Counted from the stretch's first letter, positions 50,269 to 62,561 are shown. The stretch: DNA of 64,000 nucleotides from Papiliotrema nemorosa (GCA_032158125.1 JASKOT010000021.1:186001-250000), one strand, 5' to 3'. A program made the numbers and translations. The notes: generated by a model from the sequence alone, not told the origin.

Positions 50269-52179
50269 CTATACAGGTTGCGGACGCATCAAAAGTTTGT
50301 CACCTCTTGTCTGTCTCCAGTGATTGGCGACTTGATACACCTCGTCATCCACCAATATCCTTTATATCAGCCAAAGCCGAATCGTACCAGACTCACGGGA
50401 AATCTCTCAACCACTCTTCTGAAACCTCCCAGTTTCGATGATCCAACACATCCTGTCCATGCACCTTGAACTCGTTTAACATTCGATGAAACGCCTCGAC
50501 CAGGTCGTATTGCCCTCTAAAGAGAATCATCCGATCTCTGATGGCGGGATAGATGAACCCATCTATGGCATACTCGTGCGGGACGGATTGTTGTATAGCC
50601 GTCGGTCGGAGAGATAAGGGCAAAGAGTACTTTTTCCTCGATCGGAAGCTGTCTTTAGCTTGGGACACGAGTTTAGAGGGAGACCCACTTGTTGAGATGA
50701 TACGAGATTAATTGCGCCGCTTCGACTTTGCGGTCTGAATCCGGCACTTGATCATCCTTGATACTCTCGTGCAGTTCCTCTTGGACCAAACGTCTCGCTT
50801 CAATCTGCTCTGGCGTCATGACTCCAGGTAAAGACCCTTGTCCTTCATACTTGGTAGCCTTGGCAATGGCAGATCGTAGGTGTTTTTGTCGGCTCGCAAG
50901 TATCGCTCCAGGGCTGGATTCGTTGGCCGGAGAAGCCTCGGCAGGTGAGACTTCGGTGTTCCTCGTGGTGCTAAACAGCGGTATCTGGCCAGGTAGAGTC
51001 AACCCGAATCCTCCTTGTTGCGAGTTGAGCGCATAGGAATTGTTCTGCATCGAAAGAGATGGGTAAGGGGTCGGAACCGTGACTGCCGACGGGGTTTTTG
51101 TATCAAACTGCGAGAGGGAAAACGCAGGATCTGCCGGATACGCAGGGTAGCCACCCCAGAGGAACGGAGGGGTGGGGACACGAGGAACGGGATCCGCGAT
51201 TGTAGTTGACGATAGACCATTATTGAAAGAATTCATACCGCCAAACATGTCGTTCCACAACGAGTTTGTCGCAGAGTTGAGCTCCTCGGTCGGAATGCTC
51301 ATTGGCACCGGCACATCCATCTCAGCCGTCTCTTGTTTTTCCAATACAGGCGGTCGATCGATGGATTCTCGCCTAGAGGGTGTTTCGTGACCTTCTTCTT
51401 TACGTTTGCGTTTCGTCGAAGTAGCTCGTAATCGTGGATCTCCAAAGGTCAACCCTGGGTTCTTTTCTTGGAGCTCCTTGGAGGCTTTCACAGCGACAAA
51501 AGCTTGGTAAGCAGTGTCTGTATCACCACGGTCTACGATATCTTGCAATTGCGATTCGGACACGCCAAGACGGGGCAAACACGAGCTAATACCTGTGGAT
51601 GAGCTCCTACTCGTGAGTTTGCTCTATCATGCAGCTCACCCTCGCCGATAAAGGACGACATGTTCCTGACCATCTCGCGCAGATCCTTGTTCTCTTTCAG
51701 CAGATTGCGTACGATGAGGAGCAGCAAACTCGTTCGATTCTCCGTATCGCCGGACAGAGCTTCTACACGAGCCTCCAGATCTCTCACCTAGGAGTCAGCT
51801 GAGACAGGGGCAAGCGAGCTCGACACACATATTGCTGTGAGGTCAGTATGGCAGTCTAGCACAAACAGAGAGGGACTGACCTGTTTACGTTGACGGAATT
51901 CTCGCTGGGCTTGCCTGTTTTGAGCCTGACGACTCTTGCTTGTCCTGCATCTTCAGCGATCCACCTTGTAATGTGTCACTGGTCGCTTACGATTTTCCAT
52001 TCTTCAGTTCTTGAGGTGTCGATGCGCCATCTGATTCGTCCTGGTAATGTCAATATCCGCACAAAGTGGAGAGAGCAGTGGAACGGCATGAGGATATTTA
52101 CCTCTATACCCGCGTCATGGTCTGTTTGGTGAGGAGCGAAAGATGATGGACCAGCTTGTTGCGTTGCACCTGATGGCAT
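50269..52179 (-). CDS. bZIP transcription factor with DUF3425-like C-terminus
   Basis: Predicted DNA-binding regulator. Exons give MPSGATQQAGPSSFAPHQTD, DESDGASTPQELKNGKS, then the basic region RTSKSRQAQNRQAQREFRQR (Asn and Arg of the NxxAQxxFR pattern used by Yap1/Pap1-like factors). The leucine-zipper part VRDLEARVEALSGDTENR and LLIVRNLLKENKDLREMVRN follows. A ~280-residue linker is rich in Ser, Pro and Asn. The last region, EYAIDGFIYPAIRDRMILFR, DLVEAFHRMLNEFKVHGQDV and LDHRNWEVSEEWLRDFP, matches the DUF3425 pattern of filamentous-fungal bZIPs. The stop at 50269 lies beyond a further intron. An in-frame extension from 52278 upstream of the chosen start exists. Target genes cannot be inferred. 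Confidence 0.88.
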
Positions 52180-52484
52180 GTTTGTTGTGAGAGGCACCGT
52201 GGTGGTGAAGGATGGATGCGAGTGGAGTTTCGGGTATTGAAAAACAAAGGCTACTCTAATGAATGCACTCCAAAACAATTTCTGATGCAGCTTCGGCCTC
52301 GGCGATCGACGTCCACCTACATTTTGGGTACATCACCGTTCTCGAGACATCACACGGCTTTGCATATAAAGGGCATACTGCAGGATGGTTGCTGAGATGC
52401 ATAGCCTAGCTATCACATGGCGTACAAAGGCTGTCACGCGTAGCACGAATCATCGTCTCTACACGGACACCGATTAGTATCCCC
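52180..52484. other. intergenic, bZIP promoter
   Basis: About 300 bases between two minus-strand genes. No gene recognised. Confidence 0.5.
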
Positions 52485-53551
52485 TCATTGATCGTCCCCA
52501 CGCTTCATCTTCCTCACGTACGCCGCGAGTTCACTCTCTGAAGGTACCGGGACCGTTCTCGGGCAAGGAATATGTTCCTCGTGCTTGAGTCCACTACCTG
52601 TCCAGCCCAGAACCCTAGTTTTCAACCATTCCGCGACTCCCTCTCCAGGTAATGGACGGATCGATTCGACTTCGTGCGAGATGATTAGACCGGATGCGGG
52701 GGATAGGGTGTACAAGGAGGATGTCTGCCATACGGTTTCCTGTTTGTCAACTCGGGTCGAGAGGTTGTACATACGTGATGAGGAGGGAGACGAACGGTTC
52801 CGTGTACTGCGACTTGAACACGGATCTGTTTCTGCCGATGAGCCGGGATGGGTTTTCTTCGAAGGAGTAGCGCCGATTGTCGGTCTGAAGAGATGACGGC
52901 TCGGGGTGCTAGATTGAATGTCATGCGTTCGAGGCTGGTGCGCAGATCCGTGTGCAGAGCTGGTATCAGCCGCTATCGTGTTATTGACTCGTGATGGACT
53001 CACCTTGCATTCCGTTTCTTGCAATCGCGAATGCCAGAGAGTACGCGGAGAGGGACGAGATCTAGAGTTAGCGTGGGTGTGCAAGTGCGATGACCCACCT
53101 TGAGCGGTATAGGGTGTGAGAGTTTGAGGTGGACGTTTTGACTGTAAATGTCTGGAGGGAACAACCCTGAAGCAGGTTGCTCGTGGTCGAAGAAGTGCGG
53201 GACCGTGTTTCTCAGATGGAGCATAGCTCGAGCTGCAATGAGCACCATCCTTCAAGACGGGTTCTTGAGCAAGGACTCACCGGACCGGATCTCCCATTCC
53301 CTATCATCCACCTCGTCTTCTTCTCTCTGGGGTCCTGGAGCTTTGCCTTTGCCTTTCCCGTTGAAGGCTGGGTAGGCGTGAGATGTAAATCCTATTGGCG
53401 GCCTGAACGGCGGGGTGAAGAACGGTGAGAGCGGTTCCACTCGTTGGGGGAGGACCGAGAGGTGTCGACGGGCGGGGAGGTGGACCGCTGTTGTTGGCAG
53501 TCGAGACGAGGATGCATGGCAGTAGCGGGGTAACAAGCTGTTTGCTCGCAT
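52485..53551 (-). CDS. predicted mitochondrial protein with NTF2/SnoaL-like fold
   Basis: Function unknown. From ATG 53551 the N-terminus (MRANSLLPRYCHASSSRLPT) is Arg/Ser-rich, as in a mitochondrial presequence. Exons restored by frame then read REWEIRS, ARAMLHLRNTVPHFFDHEQP, LFPPDIYSQNVHLKLSHPIP, ISSLSAYSLAFAIARNGMQ, ALHTDLRTSLERM, QIRVQVAVHGTVRLPPHH, ETVWQTSSLYTLSPASGLII and SHEVESIRPLPG. A helix, then curved strands ending in 'lYtls..tGLI..H.vesI.P' is the pattern of NTF2-like (DUF2358-type) proteins. A 35-nt GTATGT intron near 52765 is needed to keep the last two blocks in one frame; without it three frames compete. The family assignment is by pattern memory only. Confidence 0.68.
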
Positions 53552-54158
53552 GGTCTATGTTGGCATGGGTGGGTGCAGGATGGACTGTGAGCTTGGCAGG
53601 TAGAGGGGTCTAGAAAAAAGTCGGAACGTGAATGCCGGTGACGTGAAGGGAAGTGGCAATTGCGAGCCTATCCAGAATCATTGGCACCTACTGCGGTTTA
53701 ATAGGCTTGCTGGAGTGGCGAGAATTCCAGAATCCCCCGCCCGTGCCTGAGCCCTGGTGTTACGAAGCCTTGGCAGATGCCCCTTCCCCATCGACGCCCA
53801 ACACCTCGATGCCATGTACATCTCGACCTCTCATCCTTCCCAGTATCATCAGAATCATCAACTAGCATCCACCCCGAGGCCATCGTCTTCCTTTTGTCCA
53901 CACGAGAACCCGCTATACCGATCAACCACGATGCAACGATCCGGGTGCCTGATGTTTGACACTTCAAAGTAGTCGACCTTGGATCCCCTTGCCCTGTTTG
54001 AACTCGTTTTTGGTGAACCCGCCTTGACTCGGTCATCGTTGAAATAGTCATCGAGAAGGCCGATCTATTGTTTGACCATCAACATCTTTGACTGATCGAC
54101 ATGTCTTTTCTCTAACCTCGACCATCCGTCAATACTCTCGGAACAACAAAAGCGCACA
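53552..54158. other. divergent promoter region, NTF2-like / RGS gene
   Basis: About 600 bases. Open frames on either strand are short and low in protein-like content. No RNA gene or repeat recognised. Confidence 0.5.
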
Positions 54159-55863
54159 ATGTCGACACCAGAAAAACCTTTACCCATCAAAAGACCATCC
54201 CTCTTCTCATCCATCCTCTTGCCCGCACCCCAGCCATCACTGGACGATCTCAAACTCGCCCATATCCTCAACGGAGAGACCTGCCCTCCGATCGCATTCG
54301 ACGATTTTGCCTCGTTTGTCGCCAACAAGGAGTTTACCTCGGAAAATCTGCTTTTCGTGATTTGGTACAGGTCATACCAGTCTCGATGGGCCAAACTACC
54401 CTTGGAATCGCGGATAAAGGTACCAATCCCTAGCACCAGACTGGCCGACCGATATCAACCTTTTGCGCATGTCGAGGCTGTAAAGCAGAATCAAGTGGAG
54501 CTTAGCACGACTCCCACCTTGTCCCAGGGCTCGAGCAATACAGCGTTCAGTACCAACTGCGCCAAGAACACGGGCTCGAGCGAATCCTTTGACAAGGGAT
54601 CGGAATCGACACACATTGTACCGGTCACTTCAGCCACCTATCCCCGACAGGACGCGACCGCGGTGGAGGATCAGCCCATGCGGGAAGAAGCCGTCCGAGC
54701 GTTTGCAACTTTTTTGAGACAAAGAGGGAGTCGGGAGCTCGGGATCAGCGACGAGTTGCGCGAGTTTGCCAAGGTCTGCCTGAAGAAGAGTACCGCGCCT
54801 GAAGTGGTGAGTCTACAGTCGGTCCCAAGACTCATGGTAGTTTTCACCCATCTATGAGGAGATTTATTCCACTCTTGAGACTCAATCAGTGCCACACTTT
54901 CTCTCTTACGCCAAGGCCAACGTCAATCGACCCAAAAAGATGTTTTGGTACATTGTCGGCGCAATCGATTTCCTCATCGGCGTCGTTATTTTCGTCATTC
55001 TCACTCTTCTCTTGACACCGCGACACTTTTCCTATCGAGCTATTCGACTTCCCTCCACGATTTTCACATGGTTTGGAACGGCCCAAATGTACTCGGCATA
55101 CAGAGGATTCTGCAGTCAGGTTTGGGGAAGGAAATCGAGTCAACTTAAACCGTGGGAGCTGGACGATGGGGATGAGGAGCAATTGGTCGATACACCGCTA
55201 CCTACCCCTCCTATTGTCAACACGGGCCATCCGGTGACATTCGAAGGACCTGCGCTTGGACGAGAGGCGAGCAAGGAGATGAGCTTGGGACCAGAGGTCC
55301 AATCGCTAGATTTTTCCTTTGCGGGAAACACTTTTCCCTTGTCCGACTTGTCTGGTTCAGCGCAGAGTGAAGCGCTTCCTTGGGCCTCGCAACTCGATGC
55401 GGACGACAATGGGTTGACGGAAGAGGGGCAACGCCGACTGGCCGTTCGTCGAGACACCATCAAAGTGCCCGATGCCTCTCTCGCTTTCCCCATTATGGAC
55501 AACGCCCCTTCGACTCCTCCTATTTCGCCCGCTCGAGCAATCGCCAATTCGGACATTTCTCCCTTTGATGTTCAAACTGCACCCGGTACCCAACCTGGCG
55601 TCGTCGCATCCACCGCTGAACCATCAGCCGTAGGAGCCAGCTCGACGGTTGAGCTAGGCGCGTTGCTCAACACGTTTGAGCAAAAGACTGAGAGATCTAC
55701 CCCTGTCAAGGTCAAGATGTTCGGTCCAGAGAGAGTGGTCCAGGATGAGAGGGTTAATGCGCTTTACGAGAGTATAGTGAGGGATATCACGGTCGTCGCG
55801 ACGGTTTTTGGGATCATTTGGGTAGGAATATGCTTTGCTGTACCAAATTATGGACTGGCTTGA
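54159..55863 (+). CDS. RGS-domain multi-span membrane protein (Rax1-like)
   Basis: Predicted membrane protein related to Rax1, which marks division sites in yeast, or another RGS/TM regulator of G-protein signalling. The N-terminal half holds a split RGS fold: LAHILNGETCPPIAFDDFAS, NLLFVIWYRSYQSRW, an intervening disordered Ser/Thr insert of about 90 residues, then ELREFAKVCLKKST and VPHFLSYAKANVNRPK. Two adjoining membrane spans follow (MFWYIVGAIDFLIGVVIFVI in part, and a further stretch around FTWFGTAQMYSAYRGF). A long Ser/Pro cytosolic region comes next, and a last span (VATVFGIIWVGICFA) near the stop at 55863. Only one intron was found, unusual for this window. Rax1 identity rests on domain order. 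Confidence 0.83.
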
Positions 55864-56078
55864 GGAGGATGTGCTGCGTTATAGGATAGCCGTCTGGGTG
55901 CGGAAATGTTTGCGGAGAGGTTGTACATATTGTAAAGGGTATTTGTGTATAGCATCCATTCCATGTCGAGACCATTCCAGGATGAATGCCGATCCTGTCA
56001 TTGTGCTCCTTCAGCTGGTTCGGTGACGCGATGGAGATTCCCCTAAGTACAATGCATGTGTTTACTTTGACAAGATGT

Positions 56079-58184
56079 CTACTGTTGCGCCCTGACGACG
56101 GCTTCGGCAGCGGCTACGGCTTCCTCGAACCACTCCATCAACGTAGCGTGATCTTCTTGTCCCACACTGATCCTCACCAGACCCCTCTCCACTCCAAATT
56201 GCGCCGCCCAGTCCAGCTCTAGATAATGCGCGAGGATGGTATATGGCGAAGCGAGCGTAAAGCTGGTTCCCAGAGATGGACCCTTGGCACATCGGATGGT
56301 ATCAAAGAATGCCTTGCTAGCTTCGTCCGAGACGAACGTGACGGAGAACAAACCTCCGAATCCACCATTACCCAACGTCGGGAATCTCTGCGCTTGGGCG
56401 TACAATTCTGGAGTGGTGTATCGGGGATAATACACCCTCTTGATGGCTTTTCCGGCTGATGGGGTCGAATTACACTCCAGACATCGGTTGTAGAGGTACT
56501 CGGTCACGTCGTAGGCGTTGTTGTTGATCCGTTTGATTCGGTTTCGGTAATCACGCGAGTTACGTTCCATGTACACGGCATCCTCGGGGTAATAAATGTC
56601 CTCGTAGTGCTCCGCCAAGACGGCTTTGAGACTTTCGTACATGGGTCCGTTCGGGTTGAGGATCAGACTGGGTGTCAGTAAAGTATCAAGTGTGAATCAA
56701 AGTCCCACCTTCCACCCATGACATTTGAGTCTCCACTAAACACCTTGGTCAGACTGCTGACGATGATATCGGCAAAAGCGGCCACTTCAACATTGATAAA
56801 GTTGCCGATCGTTTCATCGACCACGATGGCGAATTCGTACTGATCCGCCAGTTTTCGAATCGCCGCGAGATCGGGCGAAGAGAGGAGAGGGTTTCCAGGG
56901 AATTCGCAAAAGAGTGACAAGACTTTGCCCTCGCCATCTTGTTGCTCTTCGAGGTATTTTTGCAGATTCGGTATATCCTCTGATCCCCCTTGGCCGAAAA
57001 AGATTGAACCTGGGCCCCATTTGCTGAGAACTTTGAGCGTATCGGTGTAGGGGAAACTATACTCAGTTTCCATTCTTGGACTCGGTGACTCACCCATAGC
57101 AGATGCTCTTTCCCTCTTTTTCTCCCTTTGCTCGTCTATTTTTTCGACATGTATCATGTGCGTGCCATATCGCGCTCATGCCTCCGGGGTAGAGATACAC
57201 ATCTTCCTCGGTGACTGCCCTTTTCCCATCTGTGCCTGCTCCTCGGGCGACATCTTGGACTTTTCCATAGTCTTCATCACTGGGCAAAAGGCCACCGGCA
57301 ATTCTCCTCTTCAGCGCTTGCTTTGCGAGCCCAGCATTGAACAGTGGCAGATTCCTCCCGTACCGCTCTTCGAGGTAGGTGGTCAGATCAGAGGTCAGAT
57401 TCTCCTCTACCACAGTTTCATCCTTGTTTTCCGGGATGACCGTCTTGGGTGCCGAGGGGACCACTGGTGTAGCAGGTGTGGTGGGTGTTGCCAGGGGGGT
57501 CTTTCTCGCATAATGTCTGTTTCGGGATGAGACTGCATTTTTCAACATGGGTCGATCCGATGGCGGGGTAGGGGGTCGAGCGGCACCCGCGGGACTTGAA
57601 CCCAAAAAGCTCAAAGCTCGTTCAGCGAGCCGAGAACAGATGCCGTCTCCTGTATGTTGCCAGAACGCCTTGGCAGTGGACCAGTGTGATTTGTCAAAGA
57701 ATAAGATTTGGAGTTCGATGCAGTCCACCCCTGCGAAAGTTTTGCTAGAGCTAGCAGTGGGGGTGTCGGGTGAAGGAGGTGCATCAAGGGATGCGGTCGA
57801 TGGGCAAATGACGAATTCGACGATTCGCGAAGGGATGGAAGGGTTTTGGGAGGCCAGGAAGTCTCGTGCGGCGATAGCTACCGTGGGCGAGGCGAGTAGT
57901 ATGCAGAGTTCGTCGGGTCGACCGAATTTCTGCTGACACAATCCCGCGAGCTATACATGAGTATTTGGGCTAGCACTGGGAAAGACATTACTGACTTTTT
58001 GAATGGATCGATGGATAAAGAACCTGGGGTAACCCGTCTCCATCTTTTCGACGACTCGCTTATCCCCTTCCTCGTATCCGATGTTATCTTCCCATGTGGG
58101 CAACGAGACTGAAATAGCATGCGGAGTAAGCGCAGGCACAGAGGAGCCGAGTGGGATCGGAGCTGGAGCTGTGAGTGCAGCCAT
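56079..58184 (-). CDS. STR2: cystathionine gamma-synthase (PLP enzyme)
   Basis: Joins cysteine with an activated homoserine ester to give cystathionine in the trans-sulfuration route. The start at 58184 gives [20 protein letters not shown], then [20 protein letters not shown] and the fungal-specific N-terminal domain. The PLP fold shows [89 protein letters not shown], and the Schiff-base Lys in [18 protein letters not shown]. The end carries [20 protein letters not shown] and [13 protein letters not shown]. About 620 residues with the long N-terminal extension seen in Str2-type enzymes rather than bacterial MetB. It diverges from the next gene across 163 bases. Confidence 0.93.
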
Positions 58185-58347
58185 GGTGTTTGACGAGTGG
58201 AGATGCAAAAGTCGAGGGAATGGTGATATCGACTCGGACGATCCCTGGTTGGTTACAGTGGCGGCGATGTCCGATTGATACCCTACCACTCCACTCTAAA
58301 CGACCAGATCGAACGAAATGACATGAACATCTATTCACCCTACTACC

Positions 58348-58954
58348 ATGTCCAGGTTGGCTACACAGGTCGCTCGTCAAGCCTCAAGGAGGTTCACAAT
58401 ACCTCCAGCGACTCTTAGGCCGATCTCGACGACTTTACCGAGACTCGCTAAAGAGGCACCTACCGACCCATTCACCGATCCCAAGATCAAGGCGTTTCAA
58501 GACAAGTTGCAACAATCTCCAGAAGCTCTCGAGGCAGCTATGAATGTCGCCAAAGTGTTACAGTCAAAGGGTGCGCCGCAGTAGTCGACTTGACGTTGTC
58601 GCTGAGCATAGGTATCGACACTAGCCAAGGACCACCGTCGACGATGCAGATGATGAAGCTAGGTCTGGACTCCGAAGTCAGGGATGCGGTAAAGAATGTG
58701 AGCACCTCCCTCCTTTAACCTCTCGGGATGTGGCATCGTGACGCTGACAAATGCAGATGCTGAGCGCATGTCAAAAGGCAGGGTTGCAGATTGATATGGA
58801 GGTCAGTCAAAGCTCTCGGTCAAAGCTCTCGGACACGCCTTTTTCCATCGTTCTAGCGCAAGCCTTTTCATCAACTACCTTGAAGCTATACTCGTGGGAG
58901 AAGCTGATCAGTCAGAGCATACAAGCTATGGCTAAGCGATTTGAGCCAAAGTAA
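58348..58954 (+). CDS. small predicted mitochondrial protein, unrecognised
   Basis: A four-exon gene of about 135 residues. The first exon alone reads through a donor to a stop at 58584, but splicing GTGCGC-GCATAG continues it. Pieces are MSRLATQVARQASRRFTIPP (Arg-rich, no acidic residues: a targeting sequence), KAFQDKLQQSPEALEAAMNV, AKVLQSKGIDTSQGPPS, MKLGLDSEVRDAVKN, MLSACQKAGLQIDME and SIQAMAKRFEPK. The last intron (58802-58915, 114 nt) contains a 13-bp duplication. The mature part is helical and charged. No domain recognised. Existence is likely; function unknown. Confidence 0.7.
58806..58831. repeat. 13-bp tandem duplication in an intron
   Basis: GTCAAAGCTCTCG occurs twice head to tail inside the last intron of the small mitochondrial gene. 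It looks like recent replication slippage. Confidence 0.8.
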
Positions 58955-59189
58955 AACCCTCCGACTGTCATTTTACAGACTTCACCCACTTTGTAACTGT
59001 ATACAGACGACAACACTGCATGCAAGCGAGCTTTACACCCCACTACCGCAAAGTGACACTTCATCGACCTCTTATCTCTGTACGCTTTTACGCCGTGAGA
59101 GTGTCGGTTGATTTTCGCCACCCACTTTATAGACGCGTCCACCTCATCTTTGACCACCTTGCCATTCCTCTTCATCCATATACCCCGCC

Positions 59190-60633
59190 ATGCCCACCCT
59201 ATCCGAAGCATCCCTTCCATCTCCACATGCTGTACATGCAGCGCTTCATCGTATTCTCCAACCTTCATCACCCAAGCTCAACAAACTCCCCGATGCTTTG
59301 CAACTCTTTGCCCATCTTCAACTTGTCTCCTCTCAACTCCGGTCGGAAGCCCGTCGAGCGTTGAGAATTCATAGAACGCTCATGAAGAAATTGGATGAGC
59401 TTGATATTCAAGACAAAGAGATGCTTGATCTGGGAGTGCTGAGCAATTCACAAGGTGAAGCGTTGATGGCTGTGGCTTTGAAAGGGGAAATACCCAGAGA
59501 GGACGTGATGATGGAGCTGTCTTTCGAGTTTAGGCTCTTGGTACGTTCATTACGAGGCAAAGCTGACTAGGAGCATATCGCCATGGCGGTATCGAGGGTC
59601 AAGAACGCTCTGCCGAATGTTCTGATACCACTTTTCGAGACGTATTTTCCTCTCCTATCACCACCTCCAGAAGATGACGCCATGTCAAGGGAAGATGCAA
59701 AGCATTGGCAAGCAGAGGTCTATAGGCAGAGACATTGCTACAATCGGGCTCTGACACCTTTACAGGCGTTGCGAATGGAGATGTACAGGCAAAAGGGGGA
59801 AGCGTTGATTCAAAGGGCTGAGCGACATGCGTCAGTGTTAGCCTATTCCGCCTTGACTGACGATCAGAGCAAACACGGACCCTTACAAGGGTAAATTGAA
59901 ACTCTCCGACCTGCTGCAGAATAGGACGGACGAGTCGGCAAAGCAGTTGGCCCGAGATGTCTTGAGTCAAGCGGACAAGGTGGTTGAGGACGTGGAGACT
60001 ATGCAGCGTATCTTTGCGCCCGAGGAGTCTGCACCTGCGCAGATACCCCACAGCGAGGGGGAGATGCCTAGTGTGCAGGACATGCCGGTCGAGGAATATG
60101 TGGAAAGCTTTGTCGAGGAGGCACACAGCATGGAGGATGATTATGGATCTGTAAGTGGAGCTCGTCGACCACGCTCAAAGCTGACTCTGAAGCATGACAA
60201 GCCAATGCTCGTCATTGACAAGAAATGGGGACGTGATCGGTCGCCCCCTCCACTTCGAGCTTTCCCCATGCAACCACCCTCGTCGAGTTACAAGCCATTT
60301 CGGGGATCATCGATCTCATCGACACCCGGTCCAGGACCCTCGGCCCTGCGTGTAAGACAGCAGTATTTTGGCCCGGGTGAGATGTATTCACCGACGGCAA
60401 AGGTTTTGCACAGACCCAGAAAGTCTGGTCTTCCGCCGTTGGCAGGGCCAGATTACACGTCACCTCGAATGTCCGACCACCGTATCAAGGAAGAGATGAA
60501 GCCTTTTGATCAGAGTAGAGTGTCCAGGTCGCCCCGGGTGGACAAGGGGAAGAGGTCGAGGATGTCGATGGGAGTTGGACAGGGCAGCGTGGAGGAGGAA
60601 CACAGGCAGAAGAGGCCCAGGGAGTCGTATTAG
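59190..60633 (+). CDS. unrecognised helical protein with basic C-terminus
   Basis: I do not recognise the family. ATG 59190 begins MPTLSEASLPSPHAVHAALH. About 220 residues are predicted helical: LQLFAHLQLVSSQLRSEARR, LMKKLDELDIQDKEMLDLGV, then after an intron EHIAMAVSRVKNALPNVLIP, and HWQAEVYRQRHCYNRALTPL with ALRMEMYRQKGEALIQRAER. A second intron (GTCAGT to GATCAG near 59835) joins RHA to ANTDPYKGKLKLSDLLQN. The acidic LSQADKVVEDVETMQRIFAP follows, then a disordered Ser/Pro and Arg/Lys-rich tail (DKGKRSRMSMG, QKRPRESY) that would serve as nuclear localisation signal. Helical bundle plus basic tail is compatible with a chromatin, kinetochore or transcription-complex subunit, but that is guesswork. 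Confidence 0.78.
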
Positions 60634-60816
60634 GGGGCGGTAGAGCACGGACCGGCCGCGACATAAGGATGGTGGATAAGACTCGAAAAGGCAACGGGTC
60701 ATAGGGGACACTGACGAACTTTACGGACGAGATTAGAAGAGGGGTTGTAATCCATGCGATCATGCAGTTATAGTACAAATACACCGGTACGATTCATCAA
60801 ACCGCTCGCCTCGACG

Positions 60817-61892
60817 TTATATCTTCAACCCAGCTGCGACGTTGCCGCCTGCCGCTTCCCACTTGCCCATCGCTTCCAGCGTCTTTGCTGCGACTTCCTG
60901 CGCCGAAGTGGCTTTTCCAAATGCGTCGACAAATTGGCCCAGCGGGTCCATGAGGTAGAAGAAGATGCTAAAGTTGAGCTTGAGCTTGGACTGGGTATCA
61001 TCTTGTCAATCTACTCACGAGTGGTCCACCAGGTAATCATCTGTCGGCTTGGCATTGGGTGGTGTGGAAAAGTACACTCGGTAGCTCTTGCACGCTCTTT
61101 TGATACTATCATAATCTCCCGTCAACCCGACCATTCTTGGGTGAAATTCTGCCATTAGCGAGATGTAATTTGACTTTGATGCCGGAGAGTGATCCATGTG
61201 TGAGAGACTCCTCACCCTGGATATACCTCTTGACTTGGGGTACGGAATCCCTAGCCGGATCTACAGAGAAAAAGACGGGCAAGACGATTTCTTTTCCTGT
61301 TTCTTTATCGATGATCTCTACTGCTTCTCCCATCTTGTCCAGTTCTTCAGGGCAGATGTCGGGACAATGGGTGAAACCAAAGTATAACAATGTCCATTTT
61401 CCTTTTAAATTTTGATCGGTGAATTCCTTGTTGTTTGTGTCGATGAGAGAGAACGGTCCACCGATGGATGGTCTACCGACTTTTGCGTTTTTGGCTGCTT
61501 CGACTGGGAGTCAGTGTACTGTCCAGGGTCTGACCCCTTGTCTCAATGGCCCTCTTTAGGTAGAGAGGCATGAGGGAAAGAGGTCATGAAACAACCCACT
61601 TTTCTCGTGCTCTAAACGTTGCTTCTCTTGGTCAAAGTAGTAGAATAGCCCGGCTCCAGTGACGACAAAGAGGGCTGCCGCTCTCCAGGAGAATGGCTTG
61701 TGCGAGTCAGCAATGATCTGCCGATCGGGGGATATGACCTACGCCGGTGAGTGATTTATCACGCAATGTCGATTCTCTTGTCGTGACGTGTCGCACATGG
61801 CCTCCTCGCCTTGTAGCGGCGACGTCGAGGTTTCCCGCTCTGAGAGACTGGCGCAGGGCCGTCGCTCGGAGCGTTGATCTTAGTGGGTTCAT
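60817..61892 (-). CDS. SCO1: cytochrome c oxidase copper chaperone Sco1
   Basis: Thioredoxin-fold copper carrier in the inner mitochondrial membrane that helps fill the CuA site of Cox2. ATG 61892 opens an Arg-rich presequence (MNPLRSTLRATALRQSLRAG). The membrane anchor is WRAAALFVVTGAGLFYYFDQ, followed by GRPSIGGPFSLIDTNNKEFT. The copper motif CxxxC is in LLYFGFTHCPDICPEELDKM. Then VLPVFFSVDPARDSVPQVKR, FHPRMVGLTGDYDSIKRACK and DDYLVDHS, the conserved copper His, followed after an intron by IFFYLMDPLGQFVDAFGKAT and the end at TAA 60817. All copper ligands are present. About 270 residues. Confidence 0.95.
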
Positions 61893-62561
61893 GGTATGAT
61901 CAAGGTGGAGGATGGTTTCCGAAATCTCAGACGGAACACCTGGCAAAACGCATGCTTCGGATCCGAGGGGATACATCACGTGACTGCATCGCGCTCTCGG
62001 ACATCGTCGATGGAACTGCATGGGTCATCTCGATCGCTACACCTGGGACCGCATGAGCTGGGTGATCGCGATGGCAGGGGGTGTCTAAATTGGCGAATGA
62101 GGACTGGTTGCTTATCAGCGAAAGGAGGGTGCCCGGTCGCGATCGATCAAGGGTGACCCGTGATCACCCGCCTAGCCTGTTCCAACAGTCCATAGCATTT
62201 CTAGCCATAGCAATTTCAACACCTCGACATGTATTTAACCACACTGCAGCCCATTTCCACATCCATGCGTCCATGCTCGTGTCCAACAGCTTTTGGGTGA
62301 ATTCCAATAGACCACGCCACTGTTGAGCCAAGAGGCGGCGCTAACCGGGTCGCGGTGCCTGAGCTTATCTCGACGTTGACGAGATTTTCCAATCCTCGTT
62401 GCATTCTTGGAAAATCAACCCAGACGTGGTTGCTCGATGCTTGGGCTCGCTGTTTTTATTTTCCAAGGACTGGGCGGGTGTCCGTTTTACGAGTATATAG
62501 CATGGCGGAGGGGTATGCATTGTGATTCATCCCCCCCTTTCCCCAGTAAGACCAAACTACC
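61893..62561. other. divergent promoter, SCO1 / glycine dehydrogenase
   Basis: About 670 bases between two divergent mitochondrial genes. No gene recognised. A TATA-like GTATATAG lies at about 62493-62500, roughly 65 bases upstream of the GCV2 ATG, followed by a C-rich run at 62529-62539. Confidence 0.5.
62493..62500 (+). promoter_or_regulatory. TATA-like element of the glycine dehydrogenase gene
   Basis: GTATATAG about 65 bases before the ATG, the only well-formed TATA in this intergenic stretch. Role inferred from position and sequence only. Confidence 0.4.

Noticed and set aside
52685..52924. Alternative frames in the middle of the NTF2-like gene
   Set aside because: A 35-nt GTATGT intron joins the two frames that carry family-like blocks, so the other open frame is incidental.
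58348..58584. Stand-alone 78-codon gene
   Set aside because: A donor just before the stop and two further in-frame exons give a longer protein; the stop is intronic.
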